Source: Wolbachia endosymbiont of Ctenocephalides felis wCfeT
Lineage (GTDB): Bacteria > Pseudomonadota > Alphaproteobacteria > Rickettsiales > Anaplasmataceae
Length of the DNA: 64,000 nt
Direction: 5' to 3'
Assembly (NCBI RefSeq): GCF_012277295.1
Contig: NZ_CP051156.1
Coordinates: forward strand, 1,054,001 to 1,118,000
Positions 55,400 to 64,000 of this stretch are shown in pieces. The notes under the pieces are model-generated. The model did no database searches. It had not been told where the DNA came from and saw nothing but the letters and a program-made list of their open reading frames with translations. The translations under genes were made by a program, and so were the position numbers. How positions within the stretch are numbered: the stretch's first letter is position 1; each line of letters starts with the position of its first letter.

Positions 55400-55534
55400 A
55401 TGAAGAGGACATTTCAACCAAAAAATTTGATAAGAAAGCGCAGGCATGGTTTTCGTTCGCGTATGTCAACAAGAGCTGGAAGAAAAATTCTAAATAGACG
55501 TCGATCACTTGGATGCGCTAAGTTATGCGCATGA
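55400..55534 (+). CDS. rpmH: 50S ribosomal protein L34
   Basis: 44 aa: [20 protein letters not shown] begins the canonical L34, followed by [18 protein letters not shown] and a short tail LCA. It is very basic. The coding region is too short for usual ORF cut-offs. It overlaps rnpA by 26 bases, as in many alphaproteobacteria. Confidence 0.97.
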   Translation: MKRTFQPKNLIRKRRHGFRSRMSTRAGRKILNRRRSLGCAKLCA

Positions 55535-55877
55535 TAGGCATAAAAAAAAAGATTTTTCCTTTGCTTTTAAAAACAAGCTAGCATCCAATAATTTTTTTTA
55601 TCGCGGTCTTTACATATCGCTATACGTGATAAAGGAGAGAGAGCCTCAAAAATATACTCATGTTGTTAGAACAGGTTTTGCTATCAGCAAAAAAATAGGG
55701 AAGGCAACAAAAAGAAATAAAATAAAAAGACAATTATGTACTCTTGCCAAGTCTAGTATTTTAAATATAAATAGTGTAGGATACTATTATATAATACTTG
55801 CTGGTAAAGATATTATGCAAGCAAGCTATCAAAATTTACAAAAAGATCTAATTACTTGCATAAAAAAGATAAAATAA
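55509..55877 (+). CDS. rnpA: Ribonuclease P protein component
   Basis: 122 aa from a TTG start within rpmH. It assists the RNase P RNA in tRNA 5' maturation. [22 protein letters not shown] carries the conserved KxGKAxxRNxxKR signature. The N-terminus is diverged and the length is normal. Coupled translation with rpmH is likely. Confidence 0.93.
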   Translation: MDALSYAHDRHKKKDFSFAFKNKLASNNFFYRGLYISLYVIKEREPQKYTHVVRTGFAISKKIGKATKRNKIKRQLCTLAKSSILNINSVGYYYIILAGKDIMQASYQNLQKDLITCIKKIK

Positions 55878-55967
55878 GAAAAAACTTAAATTAAGGTGTT
55901 TACACCTATATTATTTATGATAATATAAGTAAAATTTTTAAAATTAATTAATAGGTGTAGGTGCTTA

Positions 55968-56204
55968 ATGGTAGAGAGCAGAGACGACAGCAATCCTAAT
56001 ACAAGTAGCAAAATAGTTGATCCTTATAGATGCACAGAACTTGGTAATCGTAACCCTAATAGTATAGGTTGGGGAGAAGCATTTAAGCAGGGCCAATTTT
56101 TAACAAGAGAAACACCAGAGTCAAAACCAAATTCAAGCGCAATAGAAGTAGAAGAGATAGTAAAGGTAGGAGATGGTAAGAAAAAAAACGACTTGCCTAT
56201 TTAA
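55968..56204 (+). CDS. Small hypothetical hydrophilic protein
   Basis: 78 aa, starting MVESRDDSNPNTSSKIVDPY. Polar and without hydrophobic segments. A TAGGTG site lies upstream. No family is recognised. It sits between rnpA and coq7 on the same strand. Confidence 0.55.
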   Translation: MVESRDDSNPNTSSKIVDPYRCTELGNRNPNSIGWGEAFKQGQFLTRETPESKPNSSAIEVEEIVKVGDGKKKNDLPI

Positions 56205-56295
56205 TCATACGATTTAATAAATATCTATAATTTTATTGTATACTTTTCTGGGCTGAATTTGTATGTTACAGTAGGTAAAACAAGTGGAGAAGTAG

Positions 56296-56814
56296 TTGAT
56301 CGAAAAAGTAAAAGGAAATTTTCTGCATCAAGCAATAAGAGTAAATCATGCTGGAGAATATGGAGCCATTTGCATTTATTCAGGTCAAAAACTAATTCTT
56401 AAAAAATCATCTATAATTAACGAAATCATTGAAATGGAAGAACAGGAAAAAAAGCATTTCCATTACTTTGACGAAAAAATCAAGGAATATAATGTGCGCC
56501 CTACTTTTTTGATGCCAATTTGGCGTGTTTTAGGAGTGTCGCTTGGTGTTGCAACAGCAGTGATGGGAAAAAAAGCTGCTATGGCTTGCACTGCTGCAGT
56601 TGAAGAGGTTATAGGAGAACATTATAAGGAGCAAGTTTCACATCTGGAAGATGGAGAATTAAAAGACACTGTAAGTAAATTTCGTGACGAAGAGTTAGAA
56701 CATAGGAATATTGCAATTGAGCACGATGCAGAAAATGCACCTTGTTATAGTGCCCTGTCTTTATTTATCAAAACAGGCTGCAAAGTCGCTATTTACCTAT
56801 CTAAACTAATTTAA
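56296..56814 (+). CDS. coq7: Demethoxyubiquinone hydroxylase Coq7
   Basis: A diiron enzyme of ubiquinone synthesis, 172 aa. The start is a TTG with a GGAG site. The first iron ligand set is NHAGEYGA, then MEEQEKKHFHYF (ExxH), and the second set is AAVEEVIGEHY and DEELEHRNIAIEH. The membrane-facing helix is FLMPIWRVLGVSLGVATAV. The length is short but complete, as in other alphaproteobacteria. Confidence 0.95.
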   Translation: MIEKVKGNFLHQAIRVNHAGEYGAICIYSGQKLILKKSSIINEIIEMEEQEKKHFHYFDEKIKEYNVRPTFLMPIWRVLGVSLGVATAVMGKKAAMACTAAVEEVIGEHYKEQVSHLEDGELKDTVSKFRDEELEHRNIAIEHDAENAPCYSALSLFIKTGCKVAIYLSKLI

Positions 56815-57461
56815 CTGATTATTGATCTGTTAAACGATTTTATGTATGTGCGACGTGAAAAGTCGCTTATTAAATTGTTTAGCAGGTCACCCTGACTAAA
56901 CCGAGTGTTTTGCTACTCGTACCCTACTAGGCTGTACAAGTACAGTAATGTCTTGTGCAAAGCGTCTAGGACAACGTGCCCGCCTGAAAAGGAGAAGTTT
57001 GATCTGCGAAGAGAGGACAATGCTGTGAGTGTCAATATGGCACGGGTGCTAGGGTTGTATGGTATGGATAATGTAAGTGAACGATTATAAGCATCGTTAA
57101 GTCGAACAAGCCAAAGACACTGACAGGCTTGAACCAAAAGGTATGTAGCTGGTTGTCAGACTGAACGTATCTGATACGCAAACACGAAAGCTACCGGTGT
57201 AGTAGATCGATCCTAACCCGTACGTTGTTTAATAAGTGGAACACGGAAACCCCATATATCTCTGGGTATCTTGATACTTAGTAAGGTTGATCGCGAGAAA
57301 GACTGATGGGTATGTGGGATTGGGAGTGTGGAAAAAGTGAATGCTCATCTGTAATGGATGTGATACAGGTTTAAACGTTACCTGGCTCGAAAGGGAACTG
57401 ACGTCCACAATGGTCATCTTGGACAAGATTGTTTGTAAAACCTTTAAAGAGAGGAAAGCAG

Positions 57462-58943
57462 ATGGTTACAGGTAAAATTGTAAGTGCACCTTTCGGTACT
57501 GCCGAGCACTGGAACCAGATTAACTGGTCTCGGTGCAAGAAAAATACAAAAAGGCTACAATCTCGTATTGTTCAGGCAACAAAAGATGGTAGATGGAATA
57601 AAGTGAAAGCTTTACAACGTCTCCTCACACGTAGTTTTAGTGCTAAAGCATTAGCAGTTAAACGCGTGACTTCGAATAAAGGAAAATACACATCTGGTGT
57701 CGATCGTCAGTTGTGGCAAACACCTTCAGCTAAATCTCAGGGAATTAAAAACCTAAGGCAACATGGATATAGTCCTCAACCTTTGAAACGGATTAATATC
57801 CCTAAGCCCACAGGCGGCAAACGACCCCTTAGTATCCCAACGATAAAAGACAGAGCTATGCAAGCCTTATACCTAATGGGACTTGACCCTGTTGCAGAAA
57901 CAATAGGAGATATACACTCATATGGGTTTAGAAAACATCGCTCAGCGGCCGATGCGGTAAGCCAGGTTTTTCTAACTTTGGCTAGACATGACGCTCCACA
58001 ATGGATTTTAGAGGCAGATATTAAGAAATGTTTCGATGAAATAGACCATCACTGGCTAGAAAGTACAATTCCAATAGAAAAAGGTATTCTCAAGAAGTGG
58101 TTAAAATCTGGGTTTATAGAGAAACAAATGTTCCATTCCACAATAGCAGGAACTCCACAAGGTGGAATTATATCTCCTGTACTTGCTAATCTAACCCTAG
58201 ACGGTCTTGAAGATGTTTTCATTAAACACTTTGGTAAGAAAGGGACAAAGAAACGCAAGGCAAGTGGTGTGCACCTGATCCGCTATGCCGATGATTTTAT
58301 AGTAACTGGAAAATCGAAAGAAATTCTTGAAACTAAAGTCAAACGGCTAGTAGAGGTTTTCTTAGGTTATAGGGGGTTAACCTTATCAGCAGGAAAAACT
58401 AAGATCACACATATAAAACATGGGTTTGATTTTCTAGGTCAGACAGCGCGTAAGTACAGAACGAAATTAATCATCAAACCTTCAGTAAAAAGCATAAGCA
58501 GGCTACTGAAAAGCGTTCGGTGCTTGGTTCGTAAGAGTGGTGCACAAACCCAAGAAAAGGTAATTGAAGTCCTCTCACCTCATATTCGAGGTTGGGCCTA
58601 TTATCATCGTGGGATATGTGCAAGAAAAGCTTACGAGAAAGTTGACCATGAGATTTTTAAAGCCTTATGGCAATGGTCAAAGCGCAGACATCCTAACAAA
58701 GGTAAACGCTGGATCAAAAGGAAGTACTTCAAAGTCATAGAAACCAGAAAATGGTGTTTTGCGGCTTTGACTAAGGATAAAGATACAAACAAATGGAAAG
58801 AACTTTTCCAGGCGACAAGTGTATCAATTCGACGCCATAAGAAAGTTAGAGCAGTAGCTAACCCCTATGATAAAGAGTGGTATGCTTACTTTAAAGAACG
58901 TCAATCAAAAAACTTTTCTCTTTGCAGAAATGGTGTAATATGA
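57462..58943 (+). CDS. ltrA: Group II intron reverse transcriptase/maturase, no endonuclease domain seen
   Basis: About 493 aa from ATG 57462, which has an AGAGGAAAG site. An upstream TTG at 57429 would extend it. The reverse-transcriptase motifs are GGKRPLSIPTIKDRAMQAL, FRKHRSAADA, ILEADIKKCFDEIDH, GTPQGGIISPVLANL, and the catalytic IRYADDFIVTG. The maturase (X) domain contains RGWAYYHRGICARKAYEKVD. The HNH endonuclease expected after NPYDKEWYAYFKERQ is absent: the frame stops 14 residues later. Confidence 0.93.
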   Translation: MVTGKIVSAPFGTAEHWNQINWSRCKKNTKRLQSRIVQATKDGRWNKVKALQRLLTRSFSAKALAVKRVTSNKGKYTSGVDRQLWQTPSAKSQGIKNLRQHGYSPQPLKRINIPKPTGGKRPLSIPTIKDRAMQALYLMGLDPVAETIGDIHSYGFRKHRSAADAVSQVFLTLARHDAPQWILEADIKKCFDEIDHHWLESTIPIEKGILKKWLKSGFIEKQMFHSTIAGTPQGGIISPVLANLTLDGLEDVFIKHFGKKGTKKRKASGVHLIRYADDFIVTGKSKEILETKVKRLVEVFLGYRGLTLSAGKTKITHIKHGFDFLGQTARKYRTKLIIKPSVKSISRLLKSVRCLVRKSGAQTQEKVIEVLSPHIRGWAYYHRGICARKAYEKVDHEIFKALWQWSKRRHPNKGKRWIKRKYFKVIETRKWCFAALTKDKDTNKWKELFQATSVSIRRHKKVRAVANPYDKEWYAYFKERQSKNFSLCRNGVI

Positions 58944-59032
58944 TTAACGTTAGCTCTAAGAAGGGATTTGATATGTCCAAAAGTTCGAAGAAAATTGTAG
59001 CCGGTTCTCATCAAAAGGACTTAAGGTGGCTC

Positions 59033-59116
59033 GAGCCGTATGAGGGAAAACTTTCACGTACGGTTCCTAGAGGAGGGTTCAATGGGCAGGTATCTTAGTC
59101 CATTGAATCCTTACTC
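59033..59116 (+). ncRNA. Group II intron domains V and VI
   Basis: Domain V is a 34-base hairpin (GAGCCGTATGAGG / CACGTACGGTTC with a GAAA-type loop), containing the catalytic AGC triad region. Domain VI pairs GAGGAGGGTTCAATGG with CCATTGAATCCTTACTC, leaving the branch-point A. Confidence 0.88.
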
Positions 59117-59145
59117 GTTCCATATCTCAATTACAAATAATAATT

Positions 59146-59961
59146 ATGAGCTTTGTTATTGCAACCTTTTATCATTTTGTAGAGCTTTCTAATTATTATG
59201 ATATGAAAGATGAAATCAAGGCTGCGTGTGATGCTGAAGGATTAAAGGGTACTATACTTCTCGCAGAGGAAGGCATTAATGCAACTGTATCGGGTAAAAG
59301 AGACACAATAGATAAAATATTTGATTTTCTGCGTTCTGATCATAGATTAAAAGATATCATGTGGAAAGAAAGTGCAGCAGAATATCAACCTTTCAGCAAG
59401 ATGAAAGTGAGGCTAAAGAGAGAGATTGTGAACCTTGGTGTAAGAGATCTTGATATTTCCCTTCGTGGTCAATATGTTGAGCCAGAACATTGGGATAATT
59501 TCACGTCTCAGCCTGACGTTTTAGTGATAGACACAAGAAATGAGTACGAAGTAAAGTTAGGTAAGTTTAAAAATGCAATCAACCCAAATACTCTGTGTTT
59601 TCGTGACTTTCCTCAGTGGGCAGAATCATTTTCCGAGAGTAAAGATCTAAAGTTAGCTATGTATTGCACTGGCGGAGTTAGATGCGAGAAGTCTACAGCA
59701 TATATGAAAAATATTGGATTTAATCACGTTTACCACCTAAAAGGCGGTATTCTTGCTTATCTTGAAAAGACTAATAACAAAAATGACAATTGGACAGGAG
59801 AGTGCTTTGTTTTTGATGATAGAGTCGCTGTTGATAATTCTCTTATTCCAAGTGACAGGATAAAATGTATATTTTGCTCAAGTCAGGTCTCAACAGACGA
59901 TCTAAAATCAGTCCCACGCGGTCAAGTGATTTGCTCTAACTGCAAAACAAAAAATAACTAG
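59146..59961 (+). CDS. trhO: tRNA uridine(34) hydroxylase TrhO (rhodanese-like, YceA)
   Basis: 271 aa. The N-terminal ferredoxin-like domain (AEEGINATVSG near residue 42) precedes a rhodanese domain with DTRNEYEVKLGKF and the active loop YCTGGVRCEKST (about residues 178-189). A C-terminal zinc-ribbon (CIFCSSQ, CSNCKTKN) ends it. TrhO hydroxylates U34 of tRNAs with oxygen and prephosphate-derived pathways as alternatives. The length is slightly below the 320-350 of E. coli. Confidence 0.92.
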   Translation: MSFVIATFYHFVELSNYYDMKDEIKAACDAEGLKGTILLAEEGINATVSGKRDTIDKIFDFLRSDHRLKDIMWKESAAEYQPFSKMKVRLKREIVNLGVRDLDISLRGQYVEPEHWDNFTSQPDVLVIDTRNEYEVKLGKFKNAINPNTLCFRDFPQWAESFSESKDLKLAMYCTGGVRCEKSTAYMKNIGFNHVYHLKGGILAYLEKTNNKNDNWTGECFVFDDRVAVDNSLIPSDRIKCIFCSSQVSTDDLKSVPRGQVICSNCKTKNN

Positions 59962-60047
59962 TATAGGAAAATTAATGCTTTTTTAATTTTAATGGTTTAT
60001 ATTCTAAATTCTGTGAAAATATTTATAATAAGGGAGATAGTCTTTTA

Positions 60048-60635
60048 ATGTTAATGAAATCTTCTAAAAACAACAATGATAAAAATAAGCAATTCCTTAT
60101 GCAAATTGCCGGTTGGTTGGTAGATAATACATCTCTAACTTTTGATCAAATAGCACAGTGCTGTAGATTAACCCTCGAGGAAGTTCAAGGTATAGCTGAT
60201 GGGGAAATAGAGGTTGAGAACTACAACCCTGTTCCTGGGATAATGAGTGACGACGATATTGATAATTGTCACAATAACCCTAATAAGGTACCAAGTTTAA
60301 TTGTAAAAAACATAAAAAAAAGGAGCAAGGTAATTGGCAATGCTCTCGGTCTCGTTTCCATGGCAAGACGTAGAGATAAGCCTGATGCTATTTACTATTT
60401 AATAAAAAAATTTCCTAGCCTGGATAACAATGTTATAGCTAAATTGATTAGCACAACAAATTATACAGTGGAGCAAGTGAGAAATGGAACTCACCATAAT
60501 ATGCAAAACATAAAACCTCAAGATCCAGTGCTTTTACGTTTATGTAGCCAAGAAAGTCTAGACACAGAAGTAGAAAAAGCAAAGGTAGAAGAAGAGAAGC
60601 AGGAAAGATTGAGAAATATAAAAGATAGTTATTAA
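60048..60635 (+). CDS. trcR: DUF1013 / cell-cycle transcriptional regulator TrcR-like
   Basis: 195 aa. The N-terminal FLMQIAGWLVDNTSLTFDQI and a helix-turn-helix-like domain with GIADGEIEVENYNP are characteristic of DUF1013. The second half holds a related helix-turn-helix (LISTTNYTVEQVRNGTHHNM) and a Glu/Lys-rich tail. In Caulobacter, TrcR activates CtrA-linked promoters. The role here is inferred. It precedes rho. Starts at 60048 and 60054 are both possible. Confidence 0.88.
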   Translation: MLMKSSKNNNDKNKQFLMQIAGWLVDNTSLTFDQIAQCCRLTLEEVQGIADGEIEVENYNPVPGIMSDDDIDNCHNNPNKVPSLIVKNIKKRSKVIGNALGLVSMARRRDKPDAIYYLIKKFPSLDNNVIAKLISTTNYTVEQVRNGTHHNMQNIKPQDPVLLRLCSQESLDTEVEKAKVEEEKQERLRNIKDSY

Positions 60636-60654
60636 AATTTCTTGTTGAATTAGC

Positions 60655-60682
60655 TTGACTTGTTTTTATTTGTTAGTACAAT
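60655..60682 (+). promoter_or_regulatory. Candidate rho promoter
   Basis: TTGACT (60655-60660), a 16-base spacer and TACAAT (60677-60682), about 125 bases before rho. The long leader could allow the autogenous attenuation known for rho in other bacteria, but no structure proves it. Confidence 0.6.
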
Positions 60683-60806
60683 ACAGTTAAGTGTCAAGTT
60701 TATGGACAACTTAGCTTGATGCTTCCTAGAAACTAGCTCAGCCTAATTTATTGTCTTATAGTTGCATTTTAGGTTAGCAGGCATCAATTAAAATTTTTGG
60801 AGGACT

Positions 60807-62225
60807 ATGACAACAATCAATGAAGGTGTTTTAGCAAGAGAAAGTGTTCAAGCTAAACTAGAATCGACAAAAGAAAATGAAAAAATTCCCAACAATAGTA
60901 TGACAGAACAAGAAGTAAATGAAAGTGCTGAGGAAAGCAAAAAAACTCTAGACTTAAGTGAACTGAAAGGGAAAGGAGCAGAGGAATTGTTAGCACTAGC
61001 TGAAGAGAGAAAGATCTCAACTAATGGCAAAGGTAATGGTGGCATGCTGAAGCATGAAATCATATTTAGCTTAATGAAGAAAATAAGTGAGGAAGGAGGA
61101 ATTACTACGGGAAGTGGGGTTGTAGAAATATTACCTGACGGTTTTGGTTTTTTACGTTCGGCAAGCGCAAATTATGCACCAAGTACTGATGATGTTTATA
61201 TTTCTAACGGGCAAATAAAAAAATTCAATTTACGTACAGGGGATATAGTATGTGGAGAGATAAGGCCACCTAGTGATAAGGAGAGGTATTTCACTTTAAC
61301 TAAGGTACATAGTATAAACTGCACTGAAATAAATGAACTCAGAAAGTACGCTCATTTTGATCACTTAATTCCACTTTATCCTGATGTAAGATTAATTCTC
61401 GAGGATAGCAGTAACAGTGACAAAAAGAATATAAGTATGCGTGCTGTTGACATAACCGTACCACTTGGAAAAGGACAAAGAGCATTAATTGTTGCTCCAC
61501 CACGTACGGGGAAAACAATGTTGCTCCAACAAATAGCTCATTCTATAGCTATAAACCACCCTGAAATAGAGTTAATAGTATTATTGATAGATGAAAGACC
61601 TGAAGAAGTAACAGATATGAGGCGTTCTGTCAAGGGTGAGGTGATAAGCTCTACGTTTGATGAGCCAGCTTATCGTCATATTCAAGTTGCTGAAATAGCT
61701 ATAGAAAAAGCCAAGAGAATGGTTGAAAATAAGAAAGATGTGGTTATTTTGCTTGACTCTATCACCCGTCTTGCACGTGCTTATAATGCAGTGATTCCTT
61801 CATCTGGAAAAGTATTAACTGGAGGCGTCGATTCAAACGCACTACAAAGACCTAAGCGCTTTTTTGGAGCAGCTCGTAATATAGAAAACGGTGGCTCTTT
61901 AACAATTATTGCTACCGCTCTTGTAGATACAGGCTCAAAAATGGATGAAGTAATTTTTGAAGAGTTTAAAGGTACAGGTAATGCTGAGATTATACTTGAC
62001 AGGAAGCTTGCTGATAAACGTATATTCCCAGCTATTGACATTACAAAATCTGGAACAAGAAAAGAAGAGTTGCTAATTGATAAAGCTATACTAAATAAAA
62101 TATGGGTGCTACGTAGGATACTTAATACTATGGGATCTGTTGAAGCGATGGAATTCTTGCGTGATAAATTGCTTTTAACAAAGAGTAATGCAGACTTTTT
62201 CAATTCTATGAATGATGCAAAGTAA
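60807..62225 (+). CDS. rho: Transcription termination factor Rho
   Basis: 472 aa, with a GGAGGA site 4 bases before the ATG. There is an unusual low-complexity acidic extension of about 45 residues at the N-terminus, then the Rho_N helix region, the RNA-binding cold-shock fold ([17 protein letters not shown]), the Walker A APPRTGKT (230-237), [15 protein letters not shown], and the Q and R loops ([20 protein letters not shown]). The hexamer unwinds RNA and ends transcripts. The extension may affect binding or localisation. Confidence 0.97.
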   Translation: MTTINEGVLARESVQAKLESTKENEKIPNNSMTEQEVNESAEESKKTLDLSELKGKGAEELLALAEERKISTNGKGNGGMLKHEIIFSLMKKISEEGGITTGSGVVEILPDGFGFLRSASANYAPSTDDVYISNGQIKKFNLRTGDIVCGEIRPPSDKERYFTLTKVHSINCTEINELRKYAHFDHLIPLYPDVRLILEDSSNSDKKNISMRAVDITVPLGKGQRALIVAPPRTGKTMLLQQIAHSIAINHPEIELIVLLIDERPEEVTDMRRSVKGEVISSTFDEPAYRHIQVAEIAIEKAKRMVENKKDVVILLDSITRLARAYNAVIPSSGKVLTGGVDSNALQRPKRFFGAARNIENGGSLTIIATALVDTGSKMDEVIFEEFKGTGNAEIILDRKLADKRIFPAIDITKSGTRKEELLIDKAILNKIWVLRRILNTMGSVEAMEFLRDKLLLTKSNADFFNSMNDAK

Positions 62226-62729
62226 ACGACATTAGACTTCTTTCAAAACCTATTTATGATGAGAAAATTCTAGGAGAAGAGAAGATGAGCACCATAGAAT
62301 AACTTGAGCGTATTTGAGGAGCGCAAGCAATCTTTGACGCCGAAATTGCCATCAGAAATTGAGTTTAGAAAAAAGTCTATTGTTTTAACTCTGAAAGTAA
62401 AACTGTAAGGTGTATTTGTATCCGTTCAGGGCAGCGGTAAAAAGTAAATAGATAAGGAATGCTAAAAAAGTACACTAGAGTGGCTGTGAGGTGATATGTA
62501 TATTCATCAAAAGGTCGATTACTCAAGAAAATGGAGCCGCTTCTAGTAAAAAAAAATCACAATTACAAAAGATAGAACCATGACACCAGAGAGAATTTTA
62601 AAGATTTTAGAAGAAATATAACATGAGATTCAACATAATTGTAAAGGTCAAGTAATTTGTTGACAAAAGTTTTAAAAATTTATATAATAATTATATAATT
62701 ATTAAAAACTATGATGCTTAAATGTTTAA
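62226..62729. other. Intergenic region with IS debris
   Basis: About 500 bases. 62230-62400 has a run of short AT-rich and GAG-rich sequence with no frame over 60 codons. 62418-62520 is an IS66 fossil (see next). 62521-62729 contains GTAAAGGTCAAGTAATTTGTTGAC (62648-62671), which also occurs at 28366-28396 in reverse, and an AT-rich leader of the ankyrin-like gene. Confidence 0.6.
62418..62520 (+). repeat. Internally deleted IS66 fossil
   Basis: Bases 62418-62494 match the IS66 left end (GTATCCGTTCAGG, AAGGAATGCTAAAAA, GAGTGGCTGTGAGGT). The next bases (GTATATTCATCAAAAGGTCG) correspond to codons about 105-113 of TnpC, so about 330 bases were lost. Base changes show it is older than the 1461-bp copies. 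Confidence 0.85.
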
Positions 62730-63740
62730 ATGAGAGGCAAAACAATCTTTACTCTAATAAAGAACGTAAAAAACTTATCTGATCTTAATGCTGCATTAAA
62801 AGATGTTACTGCCGAAGATCTAAAAACAGTGCTTCTTGCAGAAGATGAAAGTGGTAAAACACTATTGCACATGCTCTTTGATAGTACTACAGCTGTAGAT
62901 TATGATATTGTTAAGTGTATAATAGAAAAATTAGAGAAATTTGAAAAAGAATTAGAGAAATTTGAAGCTTTAAAGGATATACTTACCGCAAAGGATAGCG
63001 GTGAAAAAATGCCTCTTGATTATTTAGTGAGTAACCAAAGCCTTGCTGGATCTAATCTTGGTTTAGTTCATTTTGTGCTAGGAAAAACTAAAAAATGTTG
63101 TGATAAAGATAATCAAAATGTGAAAAAAGCTGAAGAAGAAATTGGAAAAATGGATTCAAAAGAAGTTAAGAAGATATTAGCAAATGGAGAAGGGTTGTGC
63201 TCACAATTGCGAAAAGCAATACAATGCGGAATAGACATTTCACCAATACTAAATGGTCAATCTAAAGAGAATATAAATAAAGCTCTTGCTGCTCAATACT
63301 GTTGGAACAATACACTATTACACAGTGCTGTTAGACATAGTGAAAAGAATGGGAATAATGTTGCTATACTACTTAATATAGCTAAAAAACTTCAGATTAC
63401 TAAAGGTGTTCTTTCTAAACAAATGCGCTGGGAAGAAAAAGGAGTGGATGCCAATCGTCATAGTGAAGCAGATAATAATTTTCTTCATATGTCACCACTA
63501 GCTCTTGCTATTTACGAAGAAAATGAAGATGCTATTAGAGCAATTGAGAGTATAGATAAAGTTACCGCTTATACCGCATTAGCACAAGATATTAAGGATC
63601 ATTCCTCCTCTACACATGAGAAAAAGGAGGAATTTCGCAACAAAGTTTCACGGTTCACTGGACTGCGGTCTGATGTTTCTGGTATTGGAGTTGTGCGGAA
63701 CAGTCTTAAATCTACGTATCCATTCAGGGGTATGGCTTAA
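62730..63740 (+). CDS. Ankyrin-like repeat protein, C-terminus cut by IS66 copy E
   Basis: 336 aa. KTLLHMLFDSTTAVDYDIV (about residues 44-62), NTLLHSAVRHSEKNGNNVA (about 195-213) and HMSPLALAIYEENEDAI are ankyrin-like repeats separated by Glu/Lys-rich helices. The native part ends at 63715. The last residues (TYPFRGMA) are read in a different IS frame from the other truncated genes. There is no convincing ribosome-binding site. It is probably a broken effector-type gene. Confidence 0.65.
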   Translation: MRGKTIFTLIKNVKNLSDLNAALKDVTAEDLKTVLLAEDESGKTLLHMLFDSTTAVDYDIVKCIIEKLEKFEKELEKFEALKDILTAKDSGEKMPLDYLVSNQSLAGSNLGLVHFVLGKTKKCCDKDNQNVKKAEEEIGKMDSKEVKKILANGEGLCSQLRKAIQCGIDISPILNGQSKENINKALAAQYCWNNTLLHSAVRHSEKNGNNVAILLNIAKKLQITKGVLSKQMRWEEKGVDANRHSEADNNFLHMSPLALAIYEENEDAIRAIESIDKVTAYTALAQDIKDHSSSTHEKKEEFRNKVSRFTGLRSDVSGIGVVRNSLKSTYPFRGMA

Positions 63741-64000
63741 GAAGCAATAGCCAGTAGGTTTTGAAAAGGATTTAACTTCTTTTGCCTCCAAGTCAAGTAC
63801 AATGAAATTATCCTCTCAAGAAACATATTTCCCCGTTTCGATTGTGTAAAATATGAAACTTTTCGGTAAACAACGTAATGCCGAATCTGTCGCTCAGCAT
63901 AGTTGTTTGTCAGTGGAATATTTTCTGGATCGTCCAAAAATTTCCACATCATCAGATCCGATTTCATGATATTTTTTGCTACTCGAGACGCTCCAATTGC
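63716..64000 (-). mobile_element. IS66-family element, copy E (runs off window end)
   Basis: Starts GTATCCATTCAGG at 63716 and matches the other copies to the edge. The left flank is aaatctac. The rest is not visible. Confidence 0.92.
63737..64000 (-). CDS. IS66 transposase TnpC, C-terminal part (copy E)
   Basis: The last 87 codons or so of the 446-aa transposase, including E395 (NNYAERQIRH). No stop is seen in the visible part. Whether the whole gene is intact cannot be told. Confidence 0.9.
   Translation of the reverse strand, partial: AIGASRVAKNIMKSDLMMWKFLDDPENIPLTNNYAERQIRHYVVYRKVSYFTQSKRGNMFLERIISLYLTWRQKKLNPFQNLLAIAS

Larger units (their letters stand above)
56848..59123 (+). mobile_element. 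Group II intron
   Basis: The 5' end GTGCGACGTGAAAAGTCGC (56848) matches the GUGYG consensus. A structured 5' region of about 600 bases precedes the maturase gene. Domain V (59033-59066) and domain VI (59067-59116, with a bulged A in CCTTACTC) follow it. The 3' end is estimated near 59123 from the AY rule and is the least certain point. It sits between coq7 and trhO, disrupting no gene. Confidence 0.88.

Overview
The window is from an AT-rich, IS-loaded alphaproteobacterial endosymbiont genome, almost certainly Wolbachia (Anaplasmataceae). Evidence: a virB3-virB4-virB6(x4) type IV secretion operon of the rickettsial type, class I lysyl-tRNA synthetase, DUF1013/TrcR and Coq7 genes, ankyrin/J-domain/LRR effector-like genes, dense IS66, IS903-type and IS1031-type insertion sequences, a group II intron, and a protein-coding palindromic repeat inside murG.

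Layout. 1-3.6 kb: minus-strand housekeeping run trmD-rplS-pstA-purQ behind a partial unknown gene. 3.6-7.6 kb: a solitary VirB2-like pilin, a mannose-1-phosphate guanylyltransferase/isomerase gene split by an IS903-type element with a clean 9-bp duplication, an NDUFA9-like reductase and tRNA-Arg(TCT). 7.6-14.3 kb: accessory stretch with a dispersed repeat, two IS66 copies, a J-domain/ankyrin protein, murG and a broken unknown gene. 14.4-19.1 kb: lepA, ffh and an antiporter-like membrane subunit. 19.3-23.6 kb: two tandem duplications of lineage-specific unknown genes, one member broken by an IS1031-type element. 23.7-28.3 kb: exoD-cysS-yqaA-like overlapping operon (cysS carries a poly(A) frameshift), an LRR protein and purK. 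28.4-35.8 kb: a second accessory island with two IS903-type copies, an IS66 copy and a large truncated coiled-coil protein. 35.9-52.5 kb: lysS, then the T4SS operon and a downstream gene cut by IS66. 54.2-62.2 kb: pstC, rpmH-rnpA, coq7, a group II intron, trhO, trcR and rho. 62.4 kb to the end: an IS66 fossil, an ankyrin-like gene and a fifth IS66 copy.

How it fits together. The core genes (translation, protein targeting, purine and phosphate metabolism) are intact and tightly packed. The accessory islands show IS elements and palindromes reshaping host genes. All four complete IS66 copies are 1461 bp and none has matching 8-bp flanks; only one keeps both an open transposase frame and an intact DDE triad. 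In three genes the IS66 right end supplies the same short C-terminal tail. The VirB6 cluster has Sec or lipoprotein signals on its members, and several candidate secreted substrates (ankyrin, J-domain, LRR, coiled-coil) lie nearby.
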